Assembly: GCA_023433615.1 (NCBI GenBank)
Contig: JAEZCJ010000190.1
Span: forward strand, 1-47,866
Direction: 5' to 3'
Length of the DNA: 47,866 nt
DNA from: Bacillota bacterium
GTDB taxonomy: Bacteria > Bacillota > Bacilli > Paenibacillales > Paenibacillaceae
The position numbers and the translations under genes are program-made. Below the pieces are notes generated by a model that saw only the letters and a list, made by a program, of their open reading frames with translations, searched no databases and had not been told where the DNA came from. Positions 16,305 through 23,775 of this stretch are shown one piece after another; within the stretch, counting starts at the first letter, position 1; each line of letters begins with the position of its first letter.

Positions 16305-16724
16305 TTACGCATAATGATTGCCCGCGGACGGCGGCTGGTGCTTCGGCTGATAGCGGAACATCCAGTTCGCCGAATTGTAATTCGATTCGTAGAGCACGCT
16401 CGCCGACCAGCCGTTCGTTCCGCTGCGCACGGCAAAGTCGTAGCAAATCTCGCCGTGCGTCCAGTTGCGCCTCAGCCGAAGCGTCTCCACGGCCATCCGC
16501 CGGAAGGCTACGACCTGCTGAACCGACATGCCCTTGCCGCCTGTCTCGCAGATCTCGCCATTGCGCGTCTCGATCGGATTGTGCTTGACCCCGAATTTAC
16601 CAACCGCGTTATTGCGAATTTGAATCGTGACCGTGCCGGCAACCGCGTCGGTCAGTTCTTCTTCCAGCTGGCGAAATACGTAGTCAACCTGTCTTGCCAG
16701 CGGTATTTCATCCATGCTCATCAA
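16305..16724 (-). CDS. Conserved hypothetical protein
   Basis: 139 aa soluble protein without a signal peptide, not assigned to a named family. The first half is predicted helical and acidic (DEIPLARQVDYVFRQLEEELTDA); the second holds aromatic-rich strands (WTHGEICYDFAVR, NGWSASVLYESNYNSANWMF) with one CETGGKGMS stretch. A clear sigma-A-type promoter lies 54-82 bp upstream and a bidirectional terminator follows, so it is a real single-gene unit. The second Met (one codon later) is an equally possible start. Confidence 0.72.
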   Translation of the reverse strand: MMSMDEIPLARQVDYVFRQLEEELTDAVAGTVTIQIRNNAVGKFGVKHNPIETRNGEICETGGKGMSVQQVVAFRRMAVETLRLRRNWTHGEICYDFAVRSGTNGWSASVLYESNYNSANWMFRYQPKHQPPSAGNHYA

Positions 16725-16777
16725 TTCCCTCCATTGCCCCTAATTTTCATGATCCTTCCAATTAGGACCATGTGCCC

Positions 16778-16806
16778 ATTATAAACGATTCTGAATTATC
16801 CGACAA
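16778..16806 (-). promoter_or_regulatory. Sigma-A-type promoter for the hypothetical gene at 16305
   Basis: Reverse strand: -35 TTGTCG (16801-16806), 17-bp spacer, -10 TATAAT (16778-16783). Confidence 0.7.
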
Positions 16807-16905
16807 TCCTCGCGCATTATTTTTTTAAACCGCCCGCAACCGTTCGATTTGCCCGATTTTATGCAGCTCTGTACCCACTTTCGATTCGATCTGCTCCGAC
16901 AAGGA

Positions 16906-16934
16906 TAGACCTCATTCTACAAGGGTGCTATAAT
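16906..16934 (+). promoter_or_regulatory. Probable promoter of the chemoreceptor-like gene
   Basis: -10 TATAAT (16929-16934); weak -35 TAGACC (16906-16911) at 17 bp. No sigma-D (motility) consensus is evident. Confidence 0.5.
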
Positions 16935-16966
16935 ATGGTTATTCCACCAGTAAGGGAGCATAATTC

Positions 16967-18223
16967 ATGGATTGGATGCATAAGTTGTCTACTCGCGGGA
17001 AGCTGTTCATCGCTTGTTATTCGGTATCCGCTTTATTCACCATCGCGCTTATCCTGTCTGCCGTCGTGTCCGGATCCAGCCTGATCATGCCGATCGTCAG
17101 TGCGCTCGTGATCGCGATCGCCGTTTATTTTTTAGTCGGCGTTTTTGAGAGAGCGCTTTCAAGTTCGATGGAAGAGATGAAGATGGCCGCCTCTCAAATT
17201 TCGAAAGGCGATTTCACGGTACGGCTGGACACGTCCGCTGCCGGCACCGGCGACGTCGCGCATGCCTTCAACAGCATGGTTGACCGCTTGAAGGACATTC
17301 TGAACGATACGTCCAGCATCTCCAAGCATGTCATGGAAGCAAGCCGCAGCATCTTCGAGAAGAACCAGCAGCTTCGGCAAGTAATGGAGCAGGTCGCGGT
17401 CTCCTCGAACGAACTTGCCACCGGCGCCAACGAGATCTCGGAGGACGTCTCGGATATGAGCGATTCCATTCAGGAGATCGAGAGCAAGGTTTCCTCTTAC
17501 GCACAATCGACCAAGGAAATGAACAGCCGCTCCGAGCATACGCTGAATCTGGTGCAGAAGGGCCGCAGCGCCGTAGAAAGCCAGACGGTGGGCATGCAGA
17601 AGAACGTCGAAGCAACGGCAGCCGTATCCGGCACCATCGAGGAGCTTGCCAAGCACACGCAGAATATTACGAAGATCACGCGGTCGATCTCCGAGATCGC
17701 CGAGCAGACGAATCTGCTCTCCCTGAACGCGTCGATCGAAGCTGCACGCGCCGGCGAGCACGGCAAGGGCTTTGCGGTCGTCGCGCAGGAGGTCCGCAAG
17801 CTCGCTGAAGAGTCCACCGCTTCCACGAAGGAAGTTTTCGGACTTGTCCGCGGCATCGAGCAAGGCATTCGCGACGCCATCACCAATATCCAGGTCAACG
17901 AAGAAGTTGTCCGCGAGCAGAACGATCTGATTCAGCAATCGCAGCACATCTTCAATGAAATCGTCACCAGCGTCGAATTCATCTCCGAACAGATTGCCGC
18001 CTTCTCGAGCGAGAGCGATGCCATGCTCGAGAGCGCCCGCAAAATTGCCGGTTCGATTCAAAACATATCCGCCATCACGCAGCAGTCCGCGGCAGGAACC
18101 GAGCAAGTGTCCGCATCGATGAACGAACAGATCGCCTCCGTGCAGGCGGTCGTCGAGGAAGCCGAACAGATGCAATCGATCGTCATGAAGCTGCAGCGCA
18201 CGATGCAAATTTTCAAAATCTAA
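16967..18223 (+). CDS. Methyl-accepting chemotaxis-like protein without an extracellular sensor
   Basis: 418 aa. Two adjacent membrane helices (about residues 13-34 and 38-60) with almost no loop between them, then a HAMP domain (about 60-112, ending SMVDRLKDIL), then a long coiled-coil signalling domain. The conserved hairpin tip that binds CheA/CheW is intact (EIAEQTNLLSLNASIEAARAGEHGKGFAVVA, about 243-273). With no periplasmic ligand domain, it may sense membrane state, internal signals or work inside receptor arrays. Own promoter and a strong terminator make it monocistronic. Confidence 0.93.
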   Translation: MDWMHKLSTRGKLFIACYSVSALFTIALILSAVVSGSSLIMPIVSALVIAIAVYFLVGVFERALSSSMEEMKMAASQISKGDFTVRLDTSAAGTGDVAHAFNSMVDRLKDILNDTSSISKHVMEASRSIFEKNQQLRQVMEQVAVSSNELATGANEISEDVSDMSDSIQEIESKVSSYAQSTKEMNSRSEHTLNLVQKGRSAVESQTVGMQKNVEATAAVSGTIEELAKHTQNITKITRSISEIAEQTNLLSLNASIEAARAGEHGKGFAVVAQEVRKLAEESTASTKEVFGLVRGIEQGIRDAITNIQVNEEVVREQNDLIQQSQHIFNEIVTSVEFISEQIAAFSSESDAMLESARKIAGSIQNISAITQQSAAGTEQVSASMNEQIASVQAVVEEAEQMQSIVMKLQRTMQIFKI

Positions 18224-18264
18224 ACCTTCTCAAACGCACAATAACAAGCCAAGCCATGCAGCAG

Positions 18265-18307
18265 CCTTCGGCGAACCGGCACGACCGGTACGCCGAAGGT
18301 TTTTTTT
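18265..18307 (+). terminator. Rho-independent terminator
   Basis: CCTTCGGCG / CGCCGAAGG stem with an inner CCGG/CCGG pairing, followed by eight T. Confidence 0.92.
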
Positions 18308-18371
18308 GCGGTCAAAATGCGCATCCTACGGAATAGCTCGAATTGCCATGACGCGAGGGAGGTTCGTGAAC

Positions 18372-19172
18372 ATGAAGAAGCGATCTTGGACTTCGGCCGC
18401 TCGGCTATTGCTGCTCATGGCAGGCCTCCTGGCAACGACTTCTCATGTACCTGCTTCCATGCAGATCGTCGCCGGCAAGCCCTCCAGGCCAACGAGCGCC
18501 GTGCAGGACGGCAACACATGGGTACAGCTCGAGAAGCGGTATCCAGGCTCCTTCGTAACGCGAGGCAGCGGGACAAGCCGCGACATTGCCCTCACGTTCG
18601 ACGATGTGCCGGACCCGCGCTATACCCCGCAGGTGCTTGACATCCTGGCTCGACACCGCGTGAGAGCGACCTTCTTCGTCGTGGGCAGCCGCGCGGCCAA
18701 ACATCCGGAGCTTGTCCGCCGCATGGTGCGTGAAGGCCATCTCGTCGGCAATCATTCTTACAACCATGCCTTATTTTCGAGACTGTCGATGTACGGCTTC
18801 CGTGAGCAGATCACGAAGACGGACGCCGTTCTGACCAAGCTGTCAGGCTACCGGCCGCGCTTCATCCGTCCGCCCTACGGAGAAATTACGTCGCGGCAGG
18901 TCGGCTGGTCCCGGCAGCACGGTTATATTATCGTGAATTGGGATGTCGATTCCGTTGATTGGCGGCAGATTCCGGCTCATCGCATCTTAGCCAATATCCG
19001 CAAGACGCTGCAGCCCGGTTCCATCATTCTGCAGCATGCGGGCGGCGGTTACGGCCAAGACTTATCCGGCTCGATCAAGGCGCTGCCGCAGCTCATTCGT
19101 CTGTTGCAGAGCAAAGGCTATCGACTCGTAACATTGGAAGAACTGCTGCATCAGAACGGCGCTCGCAAATAA
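18372..19172 (+). CDS. Polysaccharide deacetylase (NodB domain, CE4)
   Basis: 266 aa secreted or membrane-anchored enzyme; N-terminal signal segment (about residues 8-29). The NodB domain holds TFDDVP (catalytic D77, metal D78), the metal His pair NHSYNH (H128, H132) and RPPYG (166-170), all intact, plus LQHAGG near the end. Such enzymes remove N- or O-acetyl groups from peptidoglycan, chitin-like polymers or exopolysaccharide. The ATG at 18372 is chosen since GGGAGG lies nine bases upstream; a GTG six bases earlier is in frame but too close to it. Preceded by the MCP terminator and followed by its own. Confidence 0.92.
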   Translation: MKKRSWTSAARLLLLMAGLLATTSHVPASMQIVAGKPSRPTSAVQDGNTWVQLEKRYPGSFVTRGSGTSRDIALTFDDVPDPRYTPQVLDILARHRVRATFFVVGSRAAKHPELVRRMVREGHLVGNHSYNHALFSRLSMYGFREQITKTDAVLTKLSGYRPRFIRPPYGEITSRQVGWSRQHGYIIVNWDVDSVDWRQIPAHRILANIRKTLQPGSIILQHAGGGYGQDLSGSIKALPQLIRLLQSKGYRLVTLEELLHQNGARK

Positions 19173-19178
19173 ACAAGC

Positions 19179-19211
19179 AGGCCGCTCCCGTTAACGAACC
19201 GGAAGCGGCCT
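19179..19211. terminator. Bidirectional terminator
   Basis: AGGCCGCT / AGCGGCCT with inner CCG/CGG pairing, followed by TTT, between convergent genes. Confidence 0.75.
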
Positions 19212-19217
19212 TTGGCT

Positions 19218-19946
19218 TTAGAGCACGTATACCGTAACGTATTGAATACCGAATTGCAGCGCCTTCTTGCGATTGTCGGGAACGAAAATATCGATCCGCT
19301 GACCCTTGATGGCGCCGCCTGTGTCGGTTGCAGCGGCATACATGCCGCCGGCCGGGAGCCCGTCGTAATCGTACCCGGTGATGAACAGCTTGGTTCCGAG
19401 CGGCACCACCTTCGGGTCTACCGCTACCGTGCCGACCTTCAGCGGATTGCCGAGGTGATCGATCGCCCCCCAGCCGTTCTCTTCCGGCGCAGCCGTATAG
19501 GCGCTCGCCTTCGCTTGGAACGTCTTCTTATACTCGGCAGGCGCTTCGGCCTTCGCCGTCGCCACGAACGCCTTGGCAGCCATCATCGTCGTTGCCGCAG
19601 CAGAGGACTTCGCCGCGCTCGCCTGCTTCTTTGCGGCTGCCTTTTGTTTCGCCGCAACTGCCAACTGAGCCTTGACTCCGGCTGCGGTGCTGCTCGCCGG
19701 CAGCGTGAGCTTCAAGCCCGCGTAGACGTTGCGGGAGTCGACATGCGGATTGAAGCTGATCAGCTTCTCCAGCGGAATGTCGTAGCGCTGCGACAGCTTC
19801 CAGAGCGTATCGCCGTCCGATGTCGTGTAAGGCGTCGCCCCGTCTGCCGAATTCGTCCATCCTGCAAGCAGCATCGTGCTGAGGGCCAGCGTCGCTAGCA
19901 GCATTCGCCTACGCTGCCGTTTGTGTTTCCCCTTGCCCGCTATCAT
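19218..19946 (-). CDS. Secreted LysM and 3D-domain cell wall protein
   Basis: 242 aa. A basic N-terminus (KGKHKRQRRR) and a signal segment (about 15-37), one LysM domain (about 38-83, TTSDGDTLWKLSQRYDIP) that binds peptidoglycan, an Ala/Lys-rich helical linker, and a C-terminal 3D domain with its three Asp residues (TGYDYDGLPAGG, ATDTGG, QRIDIFVPD), related to the MltA/resuscitation-factor lytic fold. B. subtilis YocH has similar content and is a wall hydrolase. Start at the ATG 19946 with AAGGGGG ahead of it; upstream in-frame codons lack a ribosome site. The next gene on this strand is another LysM protein. Confidence 0.9.
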   Translation of the reverse strand: MIAGKGKHKRQRRRMLLATLALSTMLLAGWTNSADGATPYTTSDGDTLWKLSQRYDIPLEKLISFNPHVDSRNVYAGLKLTLPASSTAAGVKAQLAVAAKQKAAAKKQASAAKSSAAATTMMAAKAFVATAKAEAPAEYKKTFQAKASAYTAAPEENGWGAIDHLGNPLKVGTVAVDPKVVPLGTKLFITGYDYDGLPAGGMYAAATDTGGAIKGQRIDIFVPDNRKKALQFGIQYVTVYVL

Positions 19947-20112
19947 ATGCAATCCCCCTTGGAGTTCCTTGACGTAGCCCAGATTAACATGGCCCCAAGG
20001 GGAATAGAACCGGTAAAAATGCCCAAGGACAGGCAAACCCATGCCTAGCGCGACTATTAGAATTTGCTCATGAAGCAGATCTCGCTTTCAGGACCGTTCG
20101 CAGCAGATAATA

Positions 20113-20147
20113 GAAAATGAAAAGCGCCTTGGGTTGTCCCAAGACGC
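20113..20147 (-). terminator. Terminator of the CAP-domain gene
   Basis: Reverse strand: GCGTCTTGGG-acaa-CCCAAGGCGC followed by TTTTCATTTTC. Confidence 0.85.
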
Positions 20148-20174
20148 ATGAAGCTCGATTGGTTGCTCTCGCTA

Positions 20175-20852
20175 TTACCCCGTGAATGCCTGTACCCACT
20201 CGCCCTTGTAATAGGCAACCCCGATCCGGGTGAAGTTGCTGCTAAGAATGTTCGCGCGGTGTCCGGGGCTGTTCATCCAGGCCTGCATGACCTCGGCCGG
20301 CGAACGCTGCCCCTTAGCGATGTTCTCCCCTGCGTAGCTGTAAGTCACGCCATAAGCGCGCATCATATCGAACGGCGACCCGTAAGTCGGCGATTGGTGG
20401 CTAAAATAATTGTTCGCATACATGTCGACAGCTTTGTCATAGGCAACCTTGGTCAGCGGCGCGTACGTTGCGAGAGGCTTAAGTCCAGCCTTCGAACGCT
20501 CGGCATTGACCAATGCCGCGACCTGATTGGCGAAGCTCGATGCAGCATCGACGACTGCGCCTGCCGACGATCCAGAAGTCGACCCCGGAATAACGACGCG
20601 CATCCCCGGCCAGATCACTGATGGATTGGCAATCTGCGGGTTAGCTGCGATAAGCGCTTGCAATCCTACGCCATATCGTACTGCGATTCGGTACATCGTA
20701 TCGCTCGACGTGACGGTATGCGTGCGAGAGATATTCGCTGCCGCTTGCGCATCCGCCGCAGGCATCGTGCTCAATCCCGCTCCAGTCCCCACGACGCTGG
20801 CGATGACAAGCGCGGTCATTCCTCTCCGCAGCTGCTTGTGCATGTGTTTCAC
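20175..20852 (-). CDS. LysM plus CAP (SCP/YkwD-like) secreted protein
   Basis: 225 aa. Signal segment (about 8-37), LysM domain (about 44-89, THTVTSSDTMYRIAVRYGVG), short Ser/Gly linker, then a CAP domain with the conserved blocks VNAERSKAGLKPL, FSHQSPTYGSPFDMM, GENIAKGQRSPAEVMQAWMNSPGHRANIL and the ending GVAYYKGEWVQAF. CAP domains of this type occur in many spore-forming bacteria (YkwD, YlbC) with unclear biochemical roles. I prefer the GTG at 20852: GGAGGG is six bases upstream, whereas the ATG of MAV lies directly against it. Own terminator follows. Confidence 0.9.
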   Translation of the reverse strand: MKHMHKQLRRGMTALVIASVVGTGAGLSTMPAADAQAAANISRTHTVTSSDTMYRIAVRYGVGLQALIAANPQIANPSVIWPGMRVVIPGSTSGSSAGAVVDAASSFANQVAALVNAERSKAGLKPLATYAPLTKVAYDKAVDMYANNYFSHQSPTYGSPFDMMRAYGVTYSYAGENIAKGQRSPAEVMQAWMNSPGHRANILSSNFTRIGVAYYKGEWVQAFTG

Positions 20853-20943
20853 GGCCATCCCTCCAATTGGTACGATTCGGCAGCCAGGCGGCTCGCCGTC
20901 GTCCCTCATGGTAACATGGGTCGGCCCCCGAAACATGCCGCAA

Positions 20944-21768
20944 TTATTGGAAAGCAGGCCGTTCGACAGACTGAATCCCTTCATATAGCGTAGCCAGATG
21001 CATCTGCCCGCCGCTAAGCTCAACGTCCGTCACCGGCGTTCCGAGCCGCACGGAGACGAGCATAATCTGGCCGCGGCCGACGCCGAGCCGATATAGTCCG
21101 CGGTCCGCGCAGACATAGACGCCCCCGTCGCAGACGGATAAGCCGTAGTGAAACGTATTGCCGAGGCGATAGGTCTCGAAACCGCCGCGTTGGTTGCCGA
21201 TCGCCAGGCATCCGCGTTCCGTGACGCCGACGATTCGGCCGCCGACGACAGCAAGGCCGGTAATGGCGGCATCTAACGGGTGCTCAGACCATGCACTCAT
21301 ATACTGGTCATACAATGCAATGCCGTTCTCCGTCCCGAGTACGAGGTAATGCGGAGTAACCAGCACATCGTAGACGACCGTGTCCCGCATCGATAGCTGA
21401 AGCCAATCGCTGCTCTCGCTGTCGAACCCCCATAAACCGTACTGCGTCGCGGCAAGCTTGAATCCTCCCTGCTCGCGATATTGGTAGCAGGGGATGGCAA
21501 CTTCCGTCGCTTCCCATTCGTCTGTTCGCAGCCGATAGAGTCCTTGGTCCGTGCAGGCGTACAGGGCATCCGCTCCCGGCTGCAGCCGATTCACGGCTAG
21601 GCTGTCGGGCATGCCCTCGCTCCAAGGCAGCCAAGCCCCTTCCCGCGATCGACGGAACACGCCTCGCCCGAGCGTAGCCGCATAGAGCTCGCCGTCGCGC
21701 GCGGACTTGATCGAGGAGAACGGATACTGCAGCTCCTCCCACGAACGTCTTGCATGATGAGACAACAT
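20944..21768 (-). CDS. Propeller-like protein of unknown function, Fur-box controlled
   Basis: 274 aa, soluble, no signal peptide. It shows at least five repeats of a strand pattern such as GELYAATLGRGVFRR, DALYACTDQGLYRL, YLVLGTENGIALYD, GVYVCADRGLYRL and QMHLATLYEGIQSV, each ending in a [V/L]-Y/F-[D/R]-like strand, typical of a beta-propeller (YCF48/sialidase-like). The ligand or partner is unknown. The ATG at 21768 follows AAGAGGTG. Its promoter overlaps a Fur-type box, so expression should rise under iron limitation. It is not near recognisable siderophore or haem genes. Confidence 0.75.
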   Translation of the reverse strand: MLSHHARRSWEELQYPFSSIKSARDGELYAATLGRGVFRRSREGAWLPWSEGMPDSLAVNRLQPGADALYACTDQGLYRLRTDEWEATEVAIPCYQYREQGGFKLAATQYGLWGFDSESSDWLQLSMRDTVVYDVLVTPHYLVLGTENGIALYDQYMSAWSEHPLDAAITGLAVVGGRIVGVTERGCLAIGNQRGGFETYRLGNTFHYGLSVCDGGVYVCADRGLYRLGVGRGQIMLVSVRLGTPVTDVELSGGQMHLATLYEGIQSVERPAFQ

Positions 21769-21810
21769 TATTGCTGCGCACCTCTTTTCGCAATCGCTTA
21801 AGCAGGTCCA

Positions 21811-21856
21811 ATTGAGAACTATTATCAATGATAGCCGGAAAAACGCCTCAGGTCAA
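21811..21856 (-). promoter_or_regulatory. Promoter with Fur-type operator for the propeller gene
   Basis: Reverse strand: -35 TTGACC (21851-21856), 17-bp spacer, -10 TATCAT (21828-21833). The imperfect palindrome ATTGAGAACTATTATCAAT (21811-21829, forward strand) overlaps the -10 and the start point; one half is a perfect TGATAAT. The -35 lies inside the terminator stem of the neighbouring YebE-type gene. Confidence 0.6.
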
Positions 21857-21878
21857 CTGCAGCGAGCTGACCTGAGGC
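21840..21878 (-). terminator. Terminator of the YebE-type gene
   Basis: Perfect 11-bp stem GCCTCAGGTCA / TGACCTGAGGC; on the reverse strand it is followed by GTTTTTCC. Confidence 0.85.
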
Positions 21879-21889
21879 CGTATGCTGAA

Positions 21890-22408
21890 TTAGCGCGTCA
21901 GCCGCGTCCAGAACCCTCCGCGAAAATGCTTCGGCTCATGCGAGACGACGAACGCCTTGGGCGCGAGCGCGAGCAGCGTATCCATCAAGCGGCGTTCGTT
22001 GCTCCTTTTCACCAGTACCTGCATGACAAGCCGCTGGCCGTCCCTGCCGTCCGCGGGCCATGACGTGACGCCGTATCCCGCGGCACGCAGCTTGCCAGGC
22101 AAGTCGGAAGCGAGCGAATCCACGATCACTTGTATGACAAGGTATCCCAGCGCCAAATATTCCTCCACACGCCCTCCCAGATAGACCCCTAGTCCGAAGC
22201 CCAAGCAATAGGCTGCCATGTTGATGGGATCCGAAACATTCCGGAGGACCAGATTCAAGCCCGCCAGATAGATGAATACCTCCACCATCGCGAGCAGGGA
22301 AGCAGCGCCTTTGCGCCCCTTGATGACCAAGATCAACCGCAGCGTGAAGACCGTCACGTAGACGACGTTAATCAGGACGATCATGCACGCGGTCTGCCAG
22401 ATGCCCAT
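21890..22408 (-). CDS. UPF0316 membrane protein (DUF5698 plus DUF2179, YebE-like)
   Basis: 172 aa. Three membrane helices in the N-terminal half with the DUF5698 pattern VFTLRLILVIKGRKGAASLLAMVEVFIYL and GLGVYLGGRVEEYLALG, then a cytosolic DUF2179 domain (about 110-160: GYGVTSWPADGRDGQRLVMQVLVKRS). DUF2179 is a small ferredoxin-like regulatory domain, common in bacterial membrane proteins; function is not established. The gene starts 4 bp after ectD ends, so it may be read through from the ectoine block, but no link to osmoadaptation is known. Upstream Shine-Dalgarno is weak, consistent with coupling to ectD. Confidence 0.9.
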   Translation of the reverse strand: MGIWQTACMIVLINVVYVTVFTLRLILVIKGRKGAASLLAMVEVFIYLAGLNLVLRNVSDPINMAAYCLGFGLGVYLGGRVEEYLALGYLVIQVIVDSLASDLPGKLRAAGYGVTSWPADGRDGQRLVMQVLVKRSNERRLMDTLLALAPKAFVVSHEPKHFRGGFWTRLTR

Positions 22409-22412
22409 CTAC

Positions 22413-23303
22413 TTACTCGCGTTCGGCAATGTAAGCCGGTCTAGGCTGCTGCCCGGAGAACGGGGCAACCAGCCGATTGTCGACGCAGTTGTAGACGAGG
22501 AATACATTGCTTCGCGGATAAGGCGATATGTTGCTGTTCGAGCCGTGCATGATGTTGCAGTCGAACAATACGATCGAGCCGGCCTTGCCCACCGGGGTTT
22601 CGATGCCGCCCTGCCCAACAAGCTCCGTCAGGCTGCTCGGATCGGGCACGCCGTACTCCTGCTTGCGCAAGGAGCTCTTGAAGTGATTCTCCGGCGTCTG
22701 TCCGACGCAGGACACGAATTTCTTATGCGATCCGGGGACGACCATGAGCGGTCCGTTGAACGCATAGTTATCCGTCAGCGCGATCGAGCAGCTAAGCGCC
22801 CGCATCGACGGCATGCCGTCTTCGACATGCCACGTCTCGAAGTCCGAATGCCAATAGAATTCCTTGCCGTGAAAGCCCGGCTTGAAGTTGATTCTCGATT
22901 GATGCACGTACACATCCCCGCCCAGCAGGTATTGCACGATCGCTTGAAGCCGCGATTCTTGGGAGAGCGCCTTGAACACCTCGTTGTCGCGATGAACCGC
23001 GAAGATCGAGCGCACCTCGTCGCCGCCCGGCTCGCGGATCACCTCATCCCTCGCGCTGCCGCGGTGCAGCTCCTGCTGCTTCGTCAATTCGGCCCGCAGC
23101 CGCTCGACCTCATCCTCGCTATAGAAGTTCTCCAGGAACAAGTACCCGTTCTCGGAATAGAACTTGGACTGCTCCTTCGTGACCGGGCTGTCCTCCGTCC
23201 AGATCGAATAGACGACCGGATCTACGCGATCGATAATCTCCGGACGGTCCGCCACGCGAGAAGGATACTTATCCCTCACTTGCTTCGCCTGCACGTTCAT
23301 CAT
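22413..23303 (-). CDS. ectD: Ectoine 5-hydroxylase
   Basis: 296 aa Fe(II)/2-oxoglutarate dioxygenase that converts ectoine to 5-hydroxyectoine. Family-typical sequence throughout: SIWTEDSPVTKEQ, FYSENGYLFLENF, the iron-binding H-x-D in the EFYWHSDFETWH block, MRALSCSIALTDN, and the distal His in FDCNIMHGSNSN (about residue 245). Start is the first of two adjacent ATGs at 23303 with GGGAG upstream; longer readings overlap ectC out of frame. Last of the four ect genes on this strand, 46 bp after ectC. Confidence 0.97.
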   Translation of the reverse strand: MMNVQAKQVRDKYPSRVADRPEIIDRVDPVVYSIWTEDSPVTKEQSKFYSENGYLFLENFYSEDEVERLRAELTKQQELHRGSARDEVIREPGGDEVRSIFAVHRDNEVFKALSQESRLQAIVQYLLGGDVYVHQSRINFKPGFHGKEFYWHSDFETWHVEDGMPSMRALSCSIALTDNYAFNGPLMVVPGSHKKFVSCVGQTPENHFKSSLRKQEYGVPDPSSLTELVGQGGIETPVGKAGSIVLFDCNIMHGSNSNISPYPRSNVFLVYNCVDNRLVAPFSGQQPRPAYIAERE

Positions 23304-23349
23304 CGAATCAGCTCCCTCAAACTTGGTTATGGTTATCCCTTCCCGACTT

Positions 23350-23730
23350 CTATTCGCTTGCCGGGTAGACGCCGTCCTTGTCATGTACCTCGCGGCCCGT
23401 AAGCGGCGGATTGAATACGCATACCATGCGCATGTCGCGTACGGCACGCAGCAAGTGCTTCTCATGGCCGTTAAGCGCGTAGAGCGTACCGGGGCGGATC
23501 GGATACACCCGGTCCCCTTCCACGTCGATTTCGCCTTCGCCTTCGATGCAGTACACCGCCTCGAGGTGGTGCTTATACCAGATCAGCGTCTCCGTGCCAG
23601 CCTTAATGATCGTATCGTGCATCGAGAAGCCCATCCCGTCCTTCTTCAGCAGCAGCCTCCTCGCGTTCCAGGTAGGCGTATCCACATCGTCCTGCGTACC
23701 GATTACATCCTCCAAATGTTTGACGATCAT
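23350..23730 (-). CDS. ectC: Ectoine synthase
   Basis: 126 aa cupin-fold cyclase that closes N-gamma-acetyl-diaminobutyrate to ectoine. Sequence is typical from the first residue: MIVKHLEDVIGTQDDVDTPT, metal-ligand glutamate and the IWYKHHLEAVYCIEGEGEI core, then RPGTLYALNGHEKHLLRA and an FNPPLTGREVHDKDGVY end. Length equals that of characterised EctC (about 130 aa). Positioned between ectB and ectD with gaps of 45 and 46 bp. Confidence 0.97.
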   Translation of the reverse strand: MIVKHLEDVIGTQDDVDTPTWNARRLLLKKDGMGFSMHDTIIKAGTETLIWYKHHLEAVYCIEGEGEIDVEGDRVYPIRPGTLYALNGHEKHLLRAVRDMRMVCVFNPPLTGREVHDKDGVYPASE

Positions 23731-23775
23731 CGTCCTCGCTCACCTCTTCCATGTTCAAGTTCAGCAGCTCGTTCG

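Noticed and set aside
17497..17898. Antisense frames within the MCP gene
   Set aside because: They are reverse shadows of the coiled-coil coding region and have no start signals.
19947..20112. c-di-AMP (ydaO) riboswitch before the LysM/3D gene
   Set aside because: Such genes often have one, but the conserved ydaO blocks are not found in this leader.
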